Assembly (NCBI RefSeq): GCF_000330505.1
Contig: NW_004443578.1
Location: forward strand, 88,599 to 152,598
Direction: 5' to 3'
Origin: Entamoeba invadens IP1
Taxonomy: Eukaryota; Evosea; Mastigamoebida; Endamoebidae
Length of the DNA: 64,000 bases
Shown: in pieces, positions 32,416 to 44,400 of the stretch
How the letters are laid out: the number at the start of each line of letters is the position of its first letter
Numbering within the stretch: position 1 is the first letter of the stretch
Notes under the pieces: generated by a model
The model's input: the letters and a program-made list of their open reading frames with translations, nothing else
Databases searched by the model: none
Told to the model about the DNA's origin: nothing
Translations under genes and position numbers: made by a program

Positions 32416-34752
32416 TTTGTTTAATTAATTTGTCATTTATTATATCATTTCTTTATCATATTTTTTATCATTTGAGTTTATAAAGTTTGATCAACATTTA
32501 CTATGTTGTATTTGATTCAGTGAGTTACACACAACATAATAAAAAGCATTTCAGATATAAGAATATATTATATACAATCCTATTCTTTTTTTAATTAAAA
32601 CAACAATTATTTTATAAGAGTTTATATTCAATAATTATATATATATATTACATTTTTTATTGTTAACTCAAAGTTGTTATTCTTATATTACTTTATATAA
32701 TTCATGTCCATGTCGTTACATAATCTGAAAATTGGGTGTGATTTCAGTAGATAACATTGAAAATTTTTTTATTAAAAACAGTTCGCATTTAACTGAAAAG
32801 GATTTTAATATTTTCATTCATTGTTATATCTATTTTAATATGTCTTTGTTTTTGTACGTGTCTTTATTCGAACAACTTTGTTTTGTAAAATAATTTATAA
32901 ACAAGAGACAAATAAGTTGGTGTAATTTGTAATTGTTGAATATATATAATTTTTCAAAATTCTAAAAGGCAAATTTTACTAAAAATATGTTAAAAATAAA
33001 ATATATTAAAAAATTTTTGAAACATTAAAACATTTTTATTTGTCATAATAAAGTTGTGGTGAATAAACAACTTTTTGTTATGTTGTTAATAAGTTTTTGA
33101 AAAGCATTTTAATACAAATTTGGAAATGAAAACCAATTCATTTTTATTGTAAATTACAGTTATATCAGTCTTTTAACTTTATCTGGTAACTATTAGACTA
33201 TAATAATTGAAATCTTTTAAGTAGTCCAAAAAAATTGATCCCAATTGTTTTTGTTTTTATCACGTTTTACACAATGCTTTATGTTTACATAAAATTAAAG
33301 ATATTTAATCCACTAGCTTAAGTTAAATTACCGACTTTATTTAAAAAAATGGAAATTGACATTATAATTGTTTTTAAATCAAAATTCGAAAATATCAAAA
33401 AAAATAAAAATTATCTTTACAAATCTTTTATTAGAATTATTTAAATATAGAAATACCTTTATTAAACTTTTTAAAAAATTTATAATTATTATTTATTGAG
33501 TCAATTTGAAATCTTTGTAATTATTTTTGTAACTAATTGTATTGTAATAAAGACATAATTATTTAAGAAAAACATGAGTTGTTGTTTTGCAATTATCCCA
33601 CTTTTGGAGTTTTACTAAATTTCTGTTATTTTAAGAAAATTAGATTGTTATAAGCCAATGAATTATCATTTTAAACGACGAAGAATATTATAATAATTGC
33701 TGTTAATTGTTTTATAATATTCCAACAAACTTATGATATCTTTCATGAACTGTTATTAATTGGATGTAAATCTTGATATTTTTAAATAGTATATATTATA
33801 ATAAATCAATTATATAAATTAACCAATAAAATCAATAACCACAATTATGAACAATTATAAATATACATTCATGATTTGACTAAACTCCAGGGTGCTTAAG
33901 AAGTAATTTTCAAATACAAATAGTTGTATATTTGCTTTTATTTTAATATCAACTTCTATGTTTTTGTTGGAATAGTCGGGATTATATTCCACGTTATTGT
34001 TCTTTTTTATTTTTGGATAACTACTTTATACTGAAAGTACTTACCCGGATTTTCCAGTAATATTACAAAGTAAAAAACTTATAAATAAAAGTAAAACAAC
34101 AAGATAATTAGCAAAATTTTCATTGTTAAAGTAATTTTCTTACACCAAATGGGTAGTTTTTTATTCTTTTTTTTTCGAAAAGCGTGTTAAAAAGAAGTTG
34201 AGCCAATCATTTGAACTTTTATTTCATTTTTGAAAACCTGATTCCCTATGGGCAATTTACACCTTTTCGAAAAGAAAGAGTGTCATTGTAAACTGTTTTT
34301 TTACTCATTATTAACTTTTACCACTACACCTCTCAGCGAAATAATATGAAAAAAACTCAAATTGTCCAACCAAAAAAATAACAACTTTTTCCGTTTTACA
34401 AATTTTCTTTTGGAATTGCACCTTCGTTTATTTTTACTGTATTAAATATATTTATATATTAATAGTTAATATGCTCTTATTGACATTTCAGATTTACACA
34501 CAATATTGTATCAACTATTATAGTTAATATTAATAATAAAAATAATACAATAAAAATTTACGAAGACGAAGTTTGAATTTACAAAGATGTTATAAACCGG
34601 GTTTGCAGTTCTATTCTTCGATAGAGACTGTCAAAGATGAGAAGGTAAAGTTACAAAACTTCGATTGTATATGCCAAATAAACGGGTAGTTTTTCGTATT
34701 TTTGGATATGTAATATCTAAAATGGGTTTATCCGCACAGTTCACCTTTTGTA
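32416..34752. other. Intergenic region, 2.3 kb
   Basis: No gene seen. At about 33164-33190, ATCAGTCTTTTAACTTTATC resembles the terminal repeat of the TA-flanked element at 47143-47337, so an element relic is possible. A TATA-like AAAATTTAAAGGCG follows at 34753-34765. Confidence 0.55.
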
Positions 34753-34795
34753 AAATTTAAAGGCGAATTGGAAAAGAACAAAACACAACAGAACA

Positions 34796-35353
34796 ATGGC
34801 TACAGAAGCAAGACGATACATCGACCAGAGAAACACATCGACATACCTTGAGTGTACACTTTTGGCACTTCTTTCTAATGAATGTTCAGTCCACTTCTCA
34901 CGACCACAAAAGAGTACAAAATACTCGCATCAATTTCTTAAAGTGAGTAAACTGACTTTGTACCAAAGCGAAGTCTGGCAACTCGAAGTCTCGAGTCTTG
35001 TGAAGAGACGCTGCAAAGAAATGGAAAATGTGTATATTTTAAAGGGCGCGTCACAAAAGACGGCTTTAAGAAGAGCACTCAACAAAAAAAGAAGAGAAAC
35101 TATGCATATCTTAGAGGATATATTATATGAGGAGGGGTATTCAGTATCATACAAGGGTGAAAACAGAGAAGGTATTTATGGTGAGATGTCAGTAGTCTTT
35201 CCTAATGGTATAATCTTAAATAATGATCGTATAGAACGGCTTGGTAAACTGGTATGGGAACATGTGAATGGACATATGGGTGAACGTGGTGTCGTGGTAA
35301 AGCAATTTGAACTCACAGGCTTTGTTGATACGATATGTAACGAACTCTTTTGA
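34796..35353 (+). CDS. 185-residue orphan protein
   Basis: Begins MATEARRYIDQRNTSTYLEC. It is basic in the middle (KKRRETMHILEDILYEEGY) and ends in a mixed alpha/beta pattern. No signal peptide or membrane helix, and no family that I recognise. The start is well supported: AAAATTTAAAGGCG 35-40 bases upstream and two GAAC motifs (34777-34780 and 34791-34794), the second almost touching the ATG. Composition is normal for a real gene. It could be a lineage-specific protein; I offer no function. Confidence 0.7.
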   Translation: MATEARRYIDQRNTSTYLECTLLALLSNECSVHFSRPQKSTKYSHQFLKVSKLTLYQSEVWQLEVSSLVKRRCKEMENVYILKGASQKTALRRALNKKRRETMHILEDILYEEGYSVSYKGENREGIYGEMSVVFPNGIILNNDRIERLGKLVWEHVNGHMGERGVVVKQFELTGFVDTICNELF

Positions 35354-35815
35354 TCCCTATATTTTATAATTTAATGTTATTATTGATATAGTTTCAATGG
35401 CTTTAAAAATATTTTTTTTGTTATAAAAACAAATAGTTAATTCATTTTAATTTAATTTGTATTTATTTTTTTTAATTATATAGTTATTATATATTTTAAA
35501 TACTATTATTATTACATATTAATTAATCATGTGTAATAATAATATTATTAATAATAAAAATTTTACAAAAATAATACAGTAGGAGAAATGAACTAGGATC
35601 ATTAGAACAATTAGGGCAACTTTAGTAAAAAATGTGAAACGGTAAAAAAATACATTTTTGGGACAAAACCCTTAATCGACAATAACATTATTTTAATAAC
35701 ATTATTTAAATAACAAAAATTCAAATAACATTTTATCAAAAACAATATTCATAAAAGAAAATACCAATAACAAAATCCAAATAACAAAAAATACAACAAT
35801 TTGTTTAAATTTTAA

Positions 35816-35945
35816 GAGAGATGCCTTTCTCTCGTCGATCAACTCTTATCCCGAGCCGCAGCAAATTTTGATTGTTTTAACTGGGTTTTTAAACCCAGTT
35901 ATAGACACCTCTCATAGTAATACTACTCGAGAGGTCTTGTATCAC
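35816..35945. ncRNA. Candidate structured RNA: three consecutive hairpins
   Basis: A stretch of unusually high GC for the region forms three adjacent hairpins: GAGAGA/TCTCTC (35816-35833), a perfect 10-bp stem AACTGGGTTT/AAACCCAGTT (35879-35900), and ACCTCTC/GAGAGGT (35907-35945). Between the first two is an unpaired-looking GC-rich segment with CCCGAGCCGCAGC. No open frame crosses it. It matches no RNA family that I know. Strand is unknown; a fold-back element is the alternative. Confidence 0.35.
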
Positions 35946-37171
35946 TCTGGTTGTTGCTTTCTATTTTGTTAATGGGTACGAACGAATTAATAAAACAGAT
36001 ACGAATGAAACAAACAGTATGAAATAAATTGATTTTTTCGATTTTTTCTTTATATGATTATAATTTTTAATTAATCACTTATTAACCCTGATTATATAAA
36101 AGCTATCCAAAACTATTAAGATTATAAATATAAATAAATATATTTATTTATATTTAAATAAATTATTTTTTTTAATATAATATTTAAAAACAAAAATTGA
36201 ATAACATTTTAAACTGTTTGGAAATAAAACATGAACAATTTGGTATTACAACATAAAATTATTATATAGTGCCATATTGGATAACGTAAACATGTAAAGT
36301 CGTCCATTTTCATTATAGGTTGTCAAAATATTTTCATAAAATAACAATAATTCACCACCTCAATATTTGTTACCATACACACTGGACTGTTGAATACCAT
36401 TTTCATAAATCCAAAGTTAAAGATATGGTGAAGAAATAAACTAAAGTCACAAGTATATTATTTTACTTGTTGATTGTTTATTGGAAAAGACTTTCCCAAG
36501 ATGACAAAACATTTTCTATAAACAAGGTTTTTAACACTAATTAAAATAGAAAATGTTCAAAATTTCATAATTTTACAAATCTGTATTTCCCGTAATTTAA
36601 TGGTGTTTTGGCGCAATGAAATATAGAGAGAAAATCACAAAAATGTTGAAAAAAAGAAAAATAAAATTAGTTTAAATTGATTGGACAATTTTTTAAAGTT
36701 TCAGTTTTTTTCAAAGGGTTAAAATGATTGGTCGTTTCAAATTTGTGCACATTTATTACAACGGGAAGAAGACCTAATCTTTAGGAGTTTTTACTAAAGG
36801 GTTTCTTGAGGATAAGGTGTATCCTCAGGATTAAAGCTATCCTTATTAAAAAATATTTTTCTGAGGATACAAAAAACAAATCCATAAGGTTCAGTTCCCC
36901 ATAAAGCCCACTCTCATAACTCAAGTTATAATTTACACTTAATATATTGAGTCAAAGTTCAATTTTTAAATGATGGTAATAATTTGTCATAAATGCCAAA
37001 AGATTAAAAACAGTCAAAAAATCGCCACGATAATTTATAAACATAAACAGTAATAATATTTCGCGAACTTGAGACGAGAAATAACAAAGTGTTAATTAAA
37101 CTTGTTCATATTATGATTATATACTTATTGAAAATATTTCCTAATCCGTCTTTATAACATAATAATTGGAA

Positions 37172-37271
37172 NNNNNNNNNNNNNNNNNNNNNNNNNNNNN
37201 NNNNNNNNNNNNNNNNNNNNNNNNNNNNNNNNNNNNNNNNNNNNNNNNNNNNNNNNNNNNNNNNNNNNNNN
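37172..37271. other. Assembly gap, 100 N
   Basis: Exactly 100 N, the usual placeholder for a gap of unknown size. Linkage across it rests on the assembly, not on sequence. Confidence 0.99.
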
Positions 37272-37630
37272 AACTTAAACCAATTACAAATAAAATACTT
37301 TTTTATTATAATAATACTATTATCAATAGTATATTAAATTATTTTATTTTTATAAAAATCATTATGTAAAACTTTGTTCTTTGGATAACTTATAAAGTTT
37401 ATATATAATTTAATAACAAACATTGAAATTTGTTTCAGTTTTTATTCATAATAATAGTTTCAATAAACTAATATTTATACATAAAATTTATACATTATAC
37501 AAAGTTGCAACGCTTTATTTCAAAAGACAGTTTACAGATAATAATTTCAATTCCTCAAACTAATGAAGAATTTAATACGAAAAACATTTGATATATAAAT
37601 AAATATCAATAAGAATTTCATTTTAAGACA

Positions 37631-38068
37631 ATGTCCTACCAAAATGGAGGGAGTGGTGTTCCTTCTCATGGTGCAGTGACAGTACCCATTTCTGACGACA
37701 AAGATACCTCAGCCCCATCGATCGCAACAGCAAGCACTTCGATGGTTACAAAACCAAAGTCCAAAAAACAACGTTCATGTTGTGAATGTGGTTGTTGTGA
37801 CATTTATTGCGTTTGTTGTATTCCAATGCCATGTCCCCCGGGATGCTGTGACGGGTGCCCGTGTCTATTTTTTCAAAATTGTGATGAGTGTAGTTGTGAT
37901 GGTGATGATGGTGATGGCGTCGATATTGGTGATGTTGGTGGTACAGACAATGGAGGTGGTTGGTTCTCTGACATATTCGGAGGTGGTGATGATGGAGATG
38001 GAGCCGACTTCGGTGGGTTTGATGCTGGCGGATGTGATGGTGGTGGAGATGGCGGAGGAGGTGATTAA
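37631..38068 (+). CDS. Cys-cluster, Gly/Asp-rich tail protein
   Basis: 145 residues in three parts: a Ser/Thr/Gly N-terminus (1-47); a dense Cys/Pro block (about 49-90) with 18 Cys in 42 residues, many as CC pairs (CCECGCCDIYCVCCIP); and a Gly/Asp-rich tail with almost no Lys. No signal peptide. The Cys block could be palmitoylated or bind metal; the Asp/Gly tail could bind divalent ions. These are inferences. A TATA-like ATATATAAAT lies 30-40 bases upstream. The second frame (37782-38084) is a shadow caused by repetitive composition. No family recognised. Confidence 0.75.
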   Translation: MSYQNGGSGVPSHGAVTVPISDDKDTSAPSIATASTSMVTKPKSKKQRSCCECGCCDIYCVCCIPMPCPPGCCDGCPCLFFQNCDECSCDGDDGDGVDIGDVGGTDNGGGWFSDIFGGGDDGDGADFGGFDAGGCDGGGDGGGGD

Positions 38069-38072
38069 CTTT

Positions 38073-38134
38073 TTTGTTATTTAAAATGTTATATATAACA
38101 AAATAAAAAACAATTTAAATGTTATATATAACAT
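38073..38134. repeat. Palindromic repeat pair, shared with an intron 1.3 kb downstream
   Basis: Two palindromes with the core GTTATATATAAC lie at 38087-38100 and 38119-38134. The 28 bases at 38073-38100 are identical to 39400-39427, inside intron 3 of the next gene. This is an intron-like sequence sitting just after a stop codon. Confidence 0.8.
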
Positions 38135-38538
38135 TTCAAATGCTTTTTGGAACAAATAATTGAACAAAAATGTTATTTGAAAAAATAACGTCTTTTTCGT
38201 GTGTAAAAATGATAAAAATATACTATTATTGTATAGTTTAATTTATTATGATTATAAATTTAAAAAATAAGAAGAAAAATATGATGACTAGAAGATTTAT
38301 ATCGACAAACTACGACAATAAATGAATGGTTGTCTTAAATTAAAATATAATAATATATATAGTAAAAAAAAACTAAAATAATTTATTTTCCGATATAATT
38401 TTATTTTTGTTTTCAACCACCAAAAGTTACACAAAAAATATGTCTCGATTCAACAAATTCATATACAATTAAAATGTAATTCTATAAATAAATTAATTTT
38501 AGGTTTGAAAATAAAAATCACAACAACTCATTCAATCA

Positions 38539-41053
38539 ATGATCACGTTGTGTCTTTTCATTTTCGTATCATTCGCATCACAAGCAAACGTAGATTGTGA
38601 TCACTCTTCCTGTTTGAAATGTCCTGAAAATCCCGCTATTTGCACACAGTGTCAAAATGGGTACTTACTCCAAAACGGTTTATGTTCCTGTTTGTTTTTG
38701 TTATCATTGTCTAGTAATATAATTATAATAAATAGAATTCATTAAAATAATTCTTTGTTAATTGTTTTACTATATTGATATGGTTTTATGTTCGTTCGAG
38801 TGAATGAAGTTATACTTATTCATTTTCTATATTTTAACCATCAGACAAAACTGTCGAACACTGCACAAATGCAGATGGTTACTGGTGCCAGACCTGTGAA
38901 GACGGTTACAAATTTAAAGCAGACCAAAACACATGTGTTGGTTTGTTTTTACTGTACCATTTATTTATTAATAACAAACCAAAATTTTAATTATTGAATA
39001 ATTACTACCACAAATTATACATATACTATTTGTATATAGTATATATTCGCTACTAAACAATATAATTTGATATTATATAAGAATGGTACATTAATTTTCA
39101 GAGGGCGAAGATGGGTGTGGATTTCAGAGTCATGAAGGCCATTGTATAACATGTAAAAAGTCCTACGGCCTTGTCGACAGTCATTGTGTGAAATGTCCCA
39201 CTGACGCCAATTGTGAAACTTTTAACTCGGCTTGTGAGTGTACTCGGTGTGACAGTAGTCACTTCTTGAACGTCTCAAAGTATTGTATCTCTTTGGACCC
39301 ATATTGTTCTAACTATGGCGCTGCCAGTGACAACCACGCAACCTGCGAAAAGTGCTTAGCGGGGTATTACCTCCACTCCGAGACAAAGACATGCAAAAGT
39401 TTGTTATTTAAAATGTTATATATAACATTTTATCCGTTTTCAAATAATGTTATATATAACATTTTAATTCTGCACCAAATAATGTTATTCACAAACAGAA
39501 GGGAATTTGGCGAATTGTATGATATATGATGTAAAGAACGGGGCGGTGGTCTGCTCGACGTGTTTATTTGGGTATGTGGTATCGAATGGAGTGTGTACCA
39601 ATTTGACTGAAGTGTTTGGACCCGACTGTTTGAACTCGTGGAGAGGAGATGTGTGTGAGAGGTGTAAAGAAAAGACATATGCCGATAATATGACGTGCAT
39701 TCGTTGTATTGAAAATTGTAAGGCATGTACTGATGAGTATTGTGATGTTTGTGAAAATGGATTTGGATATGATGGGACATTGAAAGTGTGTACGGGTTTG
39801 TTTTGTGCTATTTTAACCTTAATTTTATAGTAAAATATTTATAATTAATATTATTAATGACTACTATTGATTATACCATTGAATTTATAATTTTGATTAT
39901 ATATTTAACTATATATTTTTATTATATTTTAACTATTGTTTTAATAATAACAGTAACTATAATTTAACTATAATTTTAACTATAATTTTAACTACACATT
40001 TTGATTATATTTTAACTATATATTAATTATAATCTTAATTATACTCTAAATTATAATTATATATATCATAACTATAATAATAATATTAACTAAATAGCAT
40101 GTTCGATAGGATGTGGCTCATGTTCGTATATTTCGAATGTAGAAACGTGTCAAGCGTGTTTACCGGAATACGTCAAAAAAGGGGAAGGGTGTATTAGTTT
40201 GTTTTACTAGTATTTTAACTAGAGAAATGATTAATGGGAAGGAAGTGAGTTACCGGCGTATACCTGTGACACAACAGCGACGGACGAAACGACATGCACC
40301 GGTTCTGGGAATTCCTGTGTGTATGAAGTCACGACTTTGAAACATCCGCTGTGTGTGTATAAGTCTTCGAATTGCAGTGAGTGGGACACATCCAATTTGT
40401 GCACACGATGTCTAATAGGCTATAAAGTCAGTCCATCAAACCCATCAGTTTGTGTTCCCATTGATAATAAGTGTTTGACGTACAAAGAAACGACGGACGG
40501 AAAGACGGTCAAGTGCGCTCAGTGCACTAAGGGGTACTTTATAACGGACGATTTTTTGTGCAAACGATGCGACGATGTGTGCGCCGACGGGGAGTGTAGC
40601 TATGCTATGGATAACTGCGCAAGCTTCTTGTGTGCCGACCCGAATTGCCAGAAATGCGCGACGCGCACGAGTAAATGTGAGAAGTGCCTTTTTGGGGAAG
40701 TCAAAGAAGATGGGAGTTGTGAGCACAAGATCTGTGTGAATGAAATAAGTGAGGGAAAGTGTTCAGTGTGTGCGGAGTATGGAAATACAACTAAAATAGT
40801 AAATCCAGAGACAAACCCGACACTCGTGCCAAACACTTTGAGGTTTTATTTACCTGGTGAGAATTTGACATGTCTCTGGGAAACTGAAGAAGACAAAGAA
40901 AGTGATTTGCTGTGGCTTTGGATCTTTTTAGGAGTCCTCGCAGGACTTCTTATTATCATTGGAATTAGTGGGATAGTGACCGGTGTCATACTTTATAACA
41001 GAAAGAAGGCTTCAAAGTACCAAGACTTGGACAATAATACTGAAAAAAAATAA
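38539..41053 (+). CDS. Cys-rich type I membrane protein (TMK-like ectodomain, no kinase)
   Basis: Six exons: 38539-38689, 38845-38940, 39102-39398, 39499-39795, 40098-40196, 40242-41053; donors GTTTGT, phases all match, about 583 residues. Signal peptide (1-15), then furin-like CxxC repeats almost throughout (such as CLKCPENPAICTQCQNGY and CIRCIENCKACTDEYC), one membrane helix near the C-terminus (WIFLGVLAGLLIIIGISGIV) and a 20-residue tail KKASKYQDLDNN. The ectodomain is like that of TMK kinases, but there is no kinase. It may be a surface receptor or decoy. Each early intron falls at the same phase 1 position near repeat boundaries. The last intron is only about 45 bases and its acceptor (GGGAAG) is the weakest call. 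A frame from 40319 alone would miss half the protein. Confidence 0.82.
39413..39498. repeat. Intron built of three ~34-bp tandem units with palindromes
   Basis: ATGTTATATATAACAT occurs at 39413-39428 and 39447-39462, and a third unit ATGTTATTCACAAACAG (39482-39498) forms the acceptor. Spacing is 34 and 35 bases. The acceptor resembles those of introns 2 and 4 of the tandem Rab-like gene. Confidence 0.75.
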
Positions 41054-41151
41054 ATCTATAATCAATGGATTAAGTACTAGAAAGTTCGTCGTTTCTTTTT
41101 TTGTTTATTGCAACTATTTTAATTATTATATTATTATATTATTATATTATT

Positions 41152-41281
41152 TTAATAGTTAATAGTTAATAGTTAATAGTTAATAGTTAATAGTTAATAG
41201 TTAATAGTTAATAGTTAATAGTTAATAGTTAATAGTTAATAGTTAATAGTTAATAGTTAATAGTTAATAGTTAATAGTTAA
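41152..41281. repeat. Heptamer microsatellite (TTAATAG)n
   Basis: About 18 perfect copies of a 7-base unit, preceded by a short ATT/ATATT run. Confidence 0.95.
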
Positions 41282-41364
41282 ATAATTAAATAATTAAATA
41301 ATTAAATAATTAAATAATTAAATAATTAAATAATTAAATAATTAAATAATTAAATAATTAAATA
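41282..41364. repeat. Octamer microsatellite (AATTAAAT)n
   Basis: About 10 copies of an 8-base unit directly abutting the heptamer array. The remaining 41365-41485 is AT-rich and holds the TATA-like AAATATTTAC for the next gene. Confidence 0.9.
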
Positions 41365-41485
41365 TTAAAATAATTAAATAATTTTTAATTATTAATTAAT
41401 AGTTTAATAAATAAAACCTCAAAACTAACATTTATGTCTATTAAATATTTACAAGTATAACTCGAAAACACCAACTAAAAAGGAA

Positions 41486-44400
41486 ATGGATAAATTCACA
41501 CTTTTTAGTACTGAGCATCTTACTGATTTTAATATTGAAGCTCGAGTGTATAAGCACGATGACAGTGGAGCCACAGTAGTAAAAATGGTCACATTAGACC
41601 CTAATATGACGTTTTCGATTTTATTTAAGACGCCTGCTATTAATGATAAAGGGATTACCCATATCATCGAGCATTCTGTATTATGTGGGAGTGATCATTA
41701 CACGACCAAAGAGCCATTTGCCGATTTGCTTCGTGTGAGTTACCAGAACTTTTTGAATGCGTTTACTATGCCAGACTCGACGATGTATCCGATCTCTTCG
41801 ATGAATGCGGTGGACTATCTCAATCTAATGAAAGTTTATTTAGACGCAGTTTTCCTCCCAAGAGTCCGCCACGACAAGTACCCCTTCCTTCAAGAAGGAT
41901 GGCGATGGGAACAAAAGGGGTGTCTAGATGCCACTAGTGAAGACTCTTTCACTAGTACTTCCGATGATCCTCATGACGCTGAAAGCAACTTGTGTTACCA
42001 AAATATGTCAAGCTCCTCGTCTCAAAATACTTTCAGTATTAAACCAGACTTAACCGTCAACGGCGTCGTCTTCAATGAGATGAAGAGTTCCGAGACCGAC
42101 CCACTTTCTATATGTCTTCGCGCTCTCAGACGAGCGCTCTATACTGGAACGTATCAGTATGAAGCAGGTGGCATATCTTCTGAAATCGAGCAGCTGACAT
42201 ATAGAGAAGTACAGGACTTTTACTTCTCTCACTATACTCCCCGTAACAGCGTGACGGTCCTCTATTCTCCTCTTTCTTTGTTGTCCTCAGAATTTGAAGT
42301 TTTAGACATGTACTTCACGCAGCAGATAAAGTCGGCTGTTAAAAGTGACTTAAAAGAAGGCGCGACGAGTGTTCTATTAGGCGACCCTCTTGAAAGAACC
42401 ACGAAGATCGAAGTTGAGTACCCGATCGGAGAAGAAGACGAAATCGAGAACAACGCAATTTTAGTGTGTGCGTGGCGGATGGGCGTCATCGACTATGAAA
42501 CGGCATTTGCACTGAATGCCGTTCAAAAAATTTTTGAAGCAAAAGAGGGCAACGCGTTCGTCGAGAAATTGACTGATTTAAAAATAGCGAAGACAATTAG
42601 TGTCGATTTTGACACAGAATACAGCGACCCGACTTTTGTCGTCTTTGCAAAAAATGCAGATCTTAAAAAGATTGAGGAATTTGAAGATCTTTTCCAGATG
42701 GAACTTGAAAAGGTTGGGCGGGACGGGTTTGGCTTAGAGAAAGAAATTGCTGCGATCAATTCAGTCGAGTTTGAGGAGAGGGAGTGCGAGGATGAGTGGG
42801 GGACATCAAAAGGAGTACTTTTAGCGATGAAAATAGGAGAAGGCTTTGCGCATGAGAAAAGTGACTTGTTTGAATCTTTTCGAATCAAAAAAGTTGTTGA
42901 GAAGATTAAAAAAAATTCGAAGTACTTTGCAGAACTCATTCAAAAATTTTTTATTAAAAATTTGCGAAAGGTCGTCGTTTTGTGCACGCCAAGTCAAACT
43001 CTGATGAAAAAAATGAGCGACGAGGAGGAAAAAAGACACACAGAAAGATCTCAAAATTTCAATGAGGAATGCATACAGAAAATTATGGAGGAGGAAAAGG
43101 AGCTCAAGAGACTACAAAACTTGGAAGACTCGGAGATTCAAAAGAGTACAATTCCGACACTGAAGATTTCTGATATAGCGAAAAAAGGAGTTGATGTTAC
43201 AATGGAGCGATTGGAGAGTGAAAAAGTGAGATCTGTATATTATAAAGAGAATAGTACGAATGGAATAGTTTACTTTACTTATAGTTTTGATATAAGTAGT
43301 TTAAAACTAGACGAAATAGTTCCCGCAACTATACTGAGTAAGTTACTCAAAAGTTTTGACACGAAAAGTCATAGTTTTCTTGAATTAAATACTTTACTAG
43401 AAAAATACTATGGCAAAATTGAGTGCAAAATTACTTCGACGTCAAACAAGCGAATCAATGCGGCGCACGACGAAGCTAACAAAGTGATCCCTTACTTTGA
43501 AATCACTGGCAAGCTGTTATATGAGAACTCTAAAGAGGCGCTTTTACTTCTTGGTGAGGTGTTGAGCCAAATCAAATTTGATCAAAAGACATTAGAGAAG
43601 AAGTTAAAGACTATGCTCTCCGACGCGGAGTATCAGATGAAAGAGGAACCTTCAAAACTCCTCTCCGTGCGAATTCAATCGTATTTAACAGGGGCGGGAT
43701 ACCTTCAAGATCTCACCGATGGGCTCTCTGGCTATCGCAAAGTCCAGGAATACGCGGAACACGTCGCACAACGTGGCGACGTGTTCCTCACAGAACTTGA
43801 AAAGATCTATTCTTCGATATTCGATACTCAAAAGTGTTCGCTGTATTATTCATGCGAGAGAGAGAAGAGAGATGAGATGCTTTCAGTATTCACGGACATC
43901 GGGAAGTGTATGAGGATGGGTGTTATAGATGAAGCAAAGAGAGAGGAAGTTGGTTTGCCTTTAAAAGACGTACAAAATCGGGAGATTAGGGCGATGGATT
44001 TTTTATCACTTTCAAACCCCCGAAACGAGGCGCTCGTTTTTCCTCTCAAAACCAATTACGTTGGATTTGGGTTCAATTTTGTCGCATTGGACTTTGCGAT
44101 GAATTCCTCGTTTAAAGGCCTTTGCGAAATTATTGAAAAACTTTTTCTGTGGGACAAAGTGCGAGTTGAAGGCGGCGCGTATGGGGCGTGGGTGACGGCA
44201 CAGGCGGACGGGGTTTTTATATTCCAATCGTATAGGGACCCTCACATCACTGAGACACTTGAAGTGTATAAAGAGATCCCAAAGCTTGTCGAGACGATGC
44301 AACTGGACAAGAACACACTTGAAAAGTTCTTAATAGGGATTTTCGCACAAATCGACATGCCGAGAAGTCCTGAGGCTTTTCTTGAATTCTGTAAGTTGTG

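Larger units (their letters stand above)
35354..37630. other. Intergenic region, 2.3 kb, with hairpin cluster and assembly gap
   Basis: No protein gene seen. It contains a hairpin cluster (35816-35945), a hairpin-prone stretch at about 36810-36870 with GAGGATAAGGTGTATCCTC, the N gap, and a TATA-like GATATATAAATAAA near 37590 for the next gene. A motif TA-CAGTAGGAGAAATGAAC at 35577 recalls the one at 10796. Confidence 0.55.

Noticed and set aside
35816..35945. Identity as U5, SRP or another known small RNA
   Set aside because: I checked for the U5 loop (GCCUUUUAC), U1/U2/U4 signatures and tRNA-like arms, and none is present; left as an unnamed candidate.
41150..41365. Regular repeat array that might be a CRISPR
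   Set aside because: Units are 7 and 8 bases with no spacers; simple microsatellites in a eukaryote.
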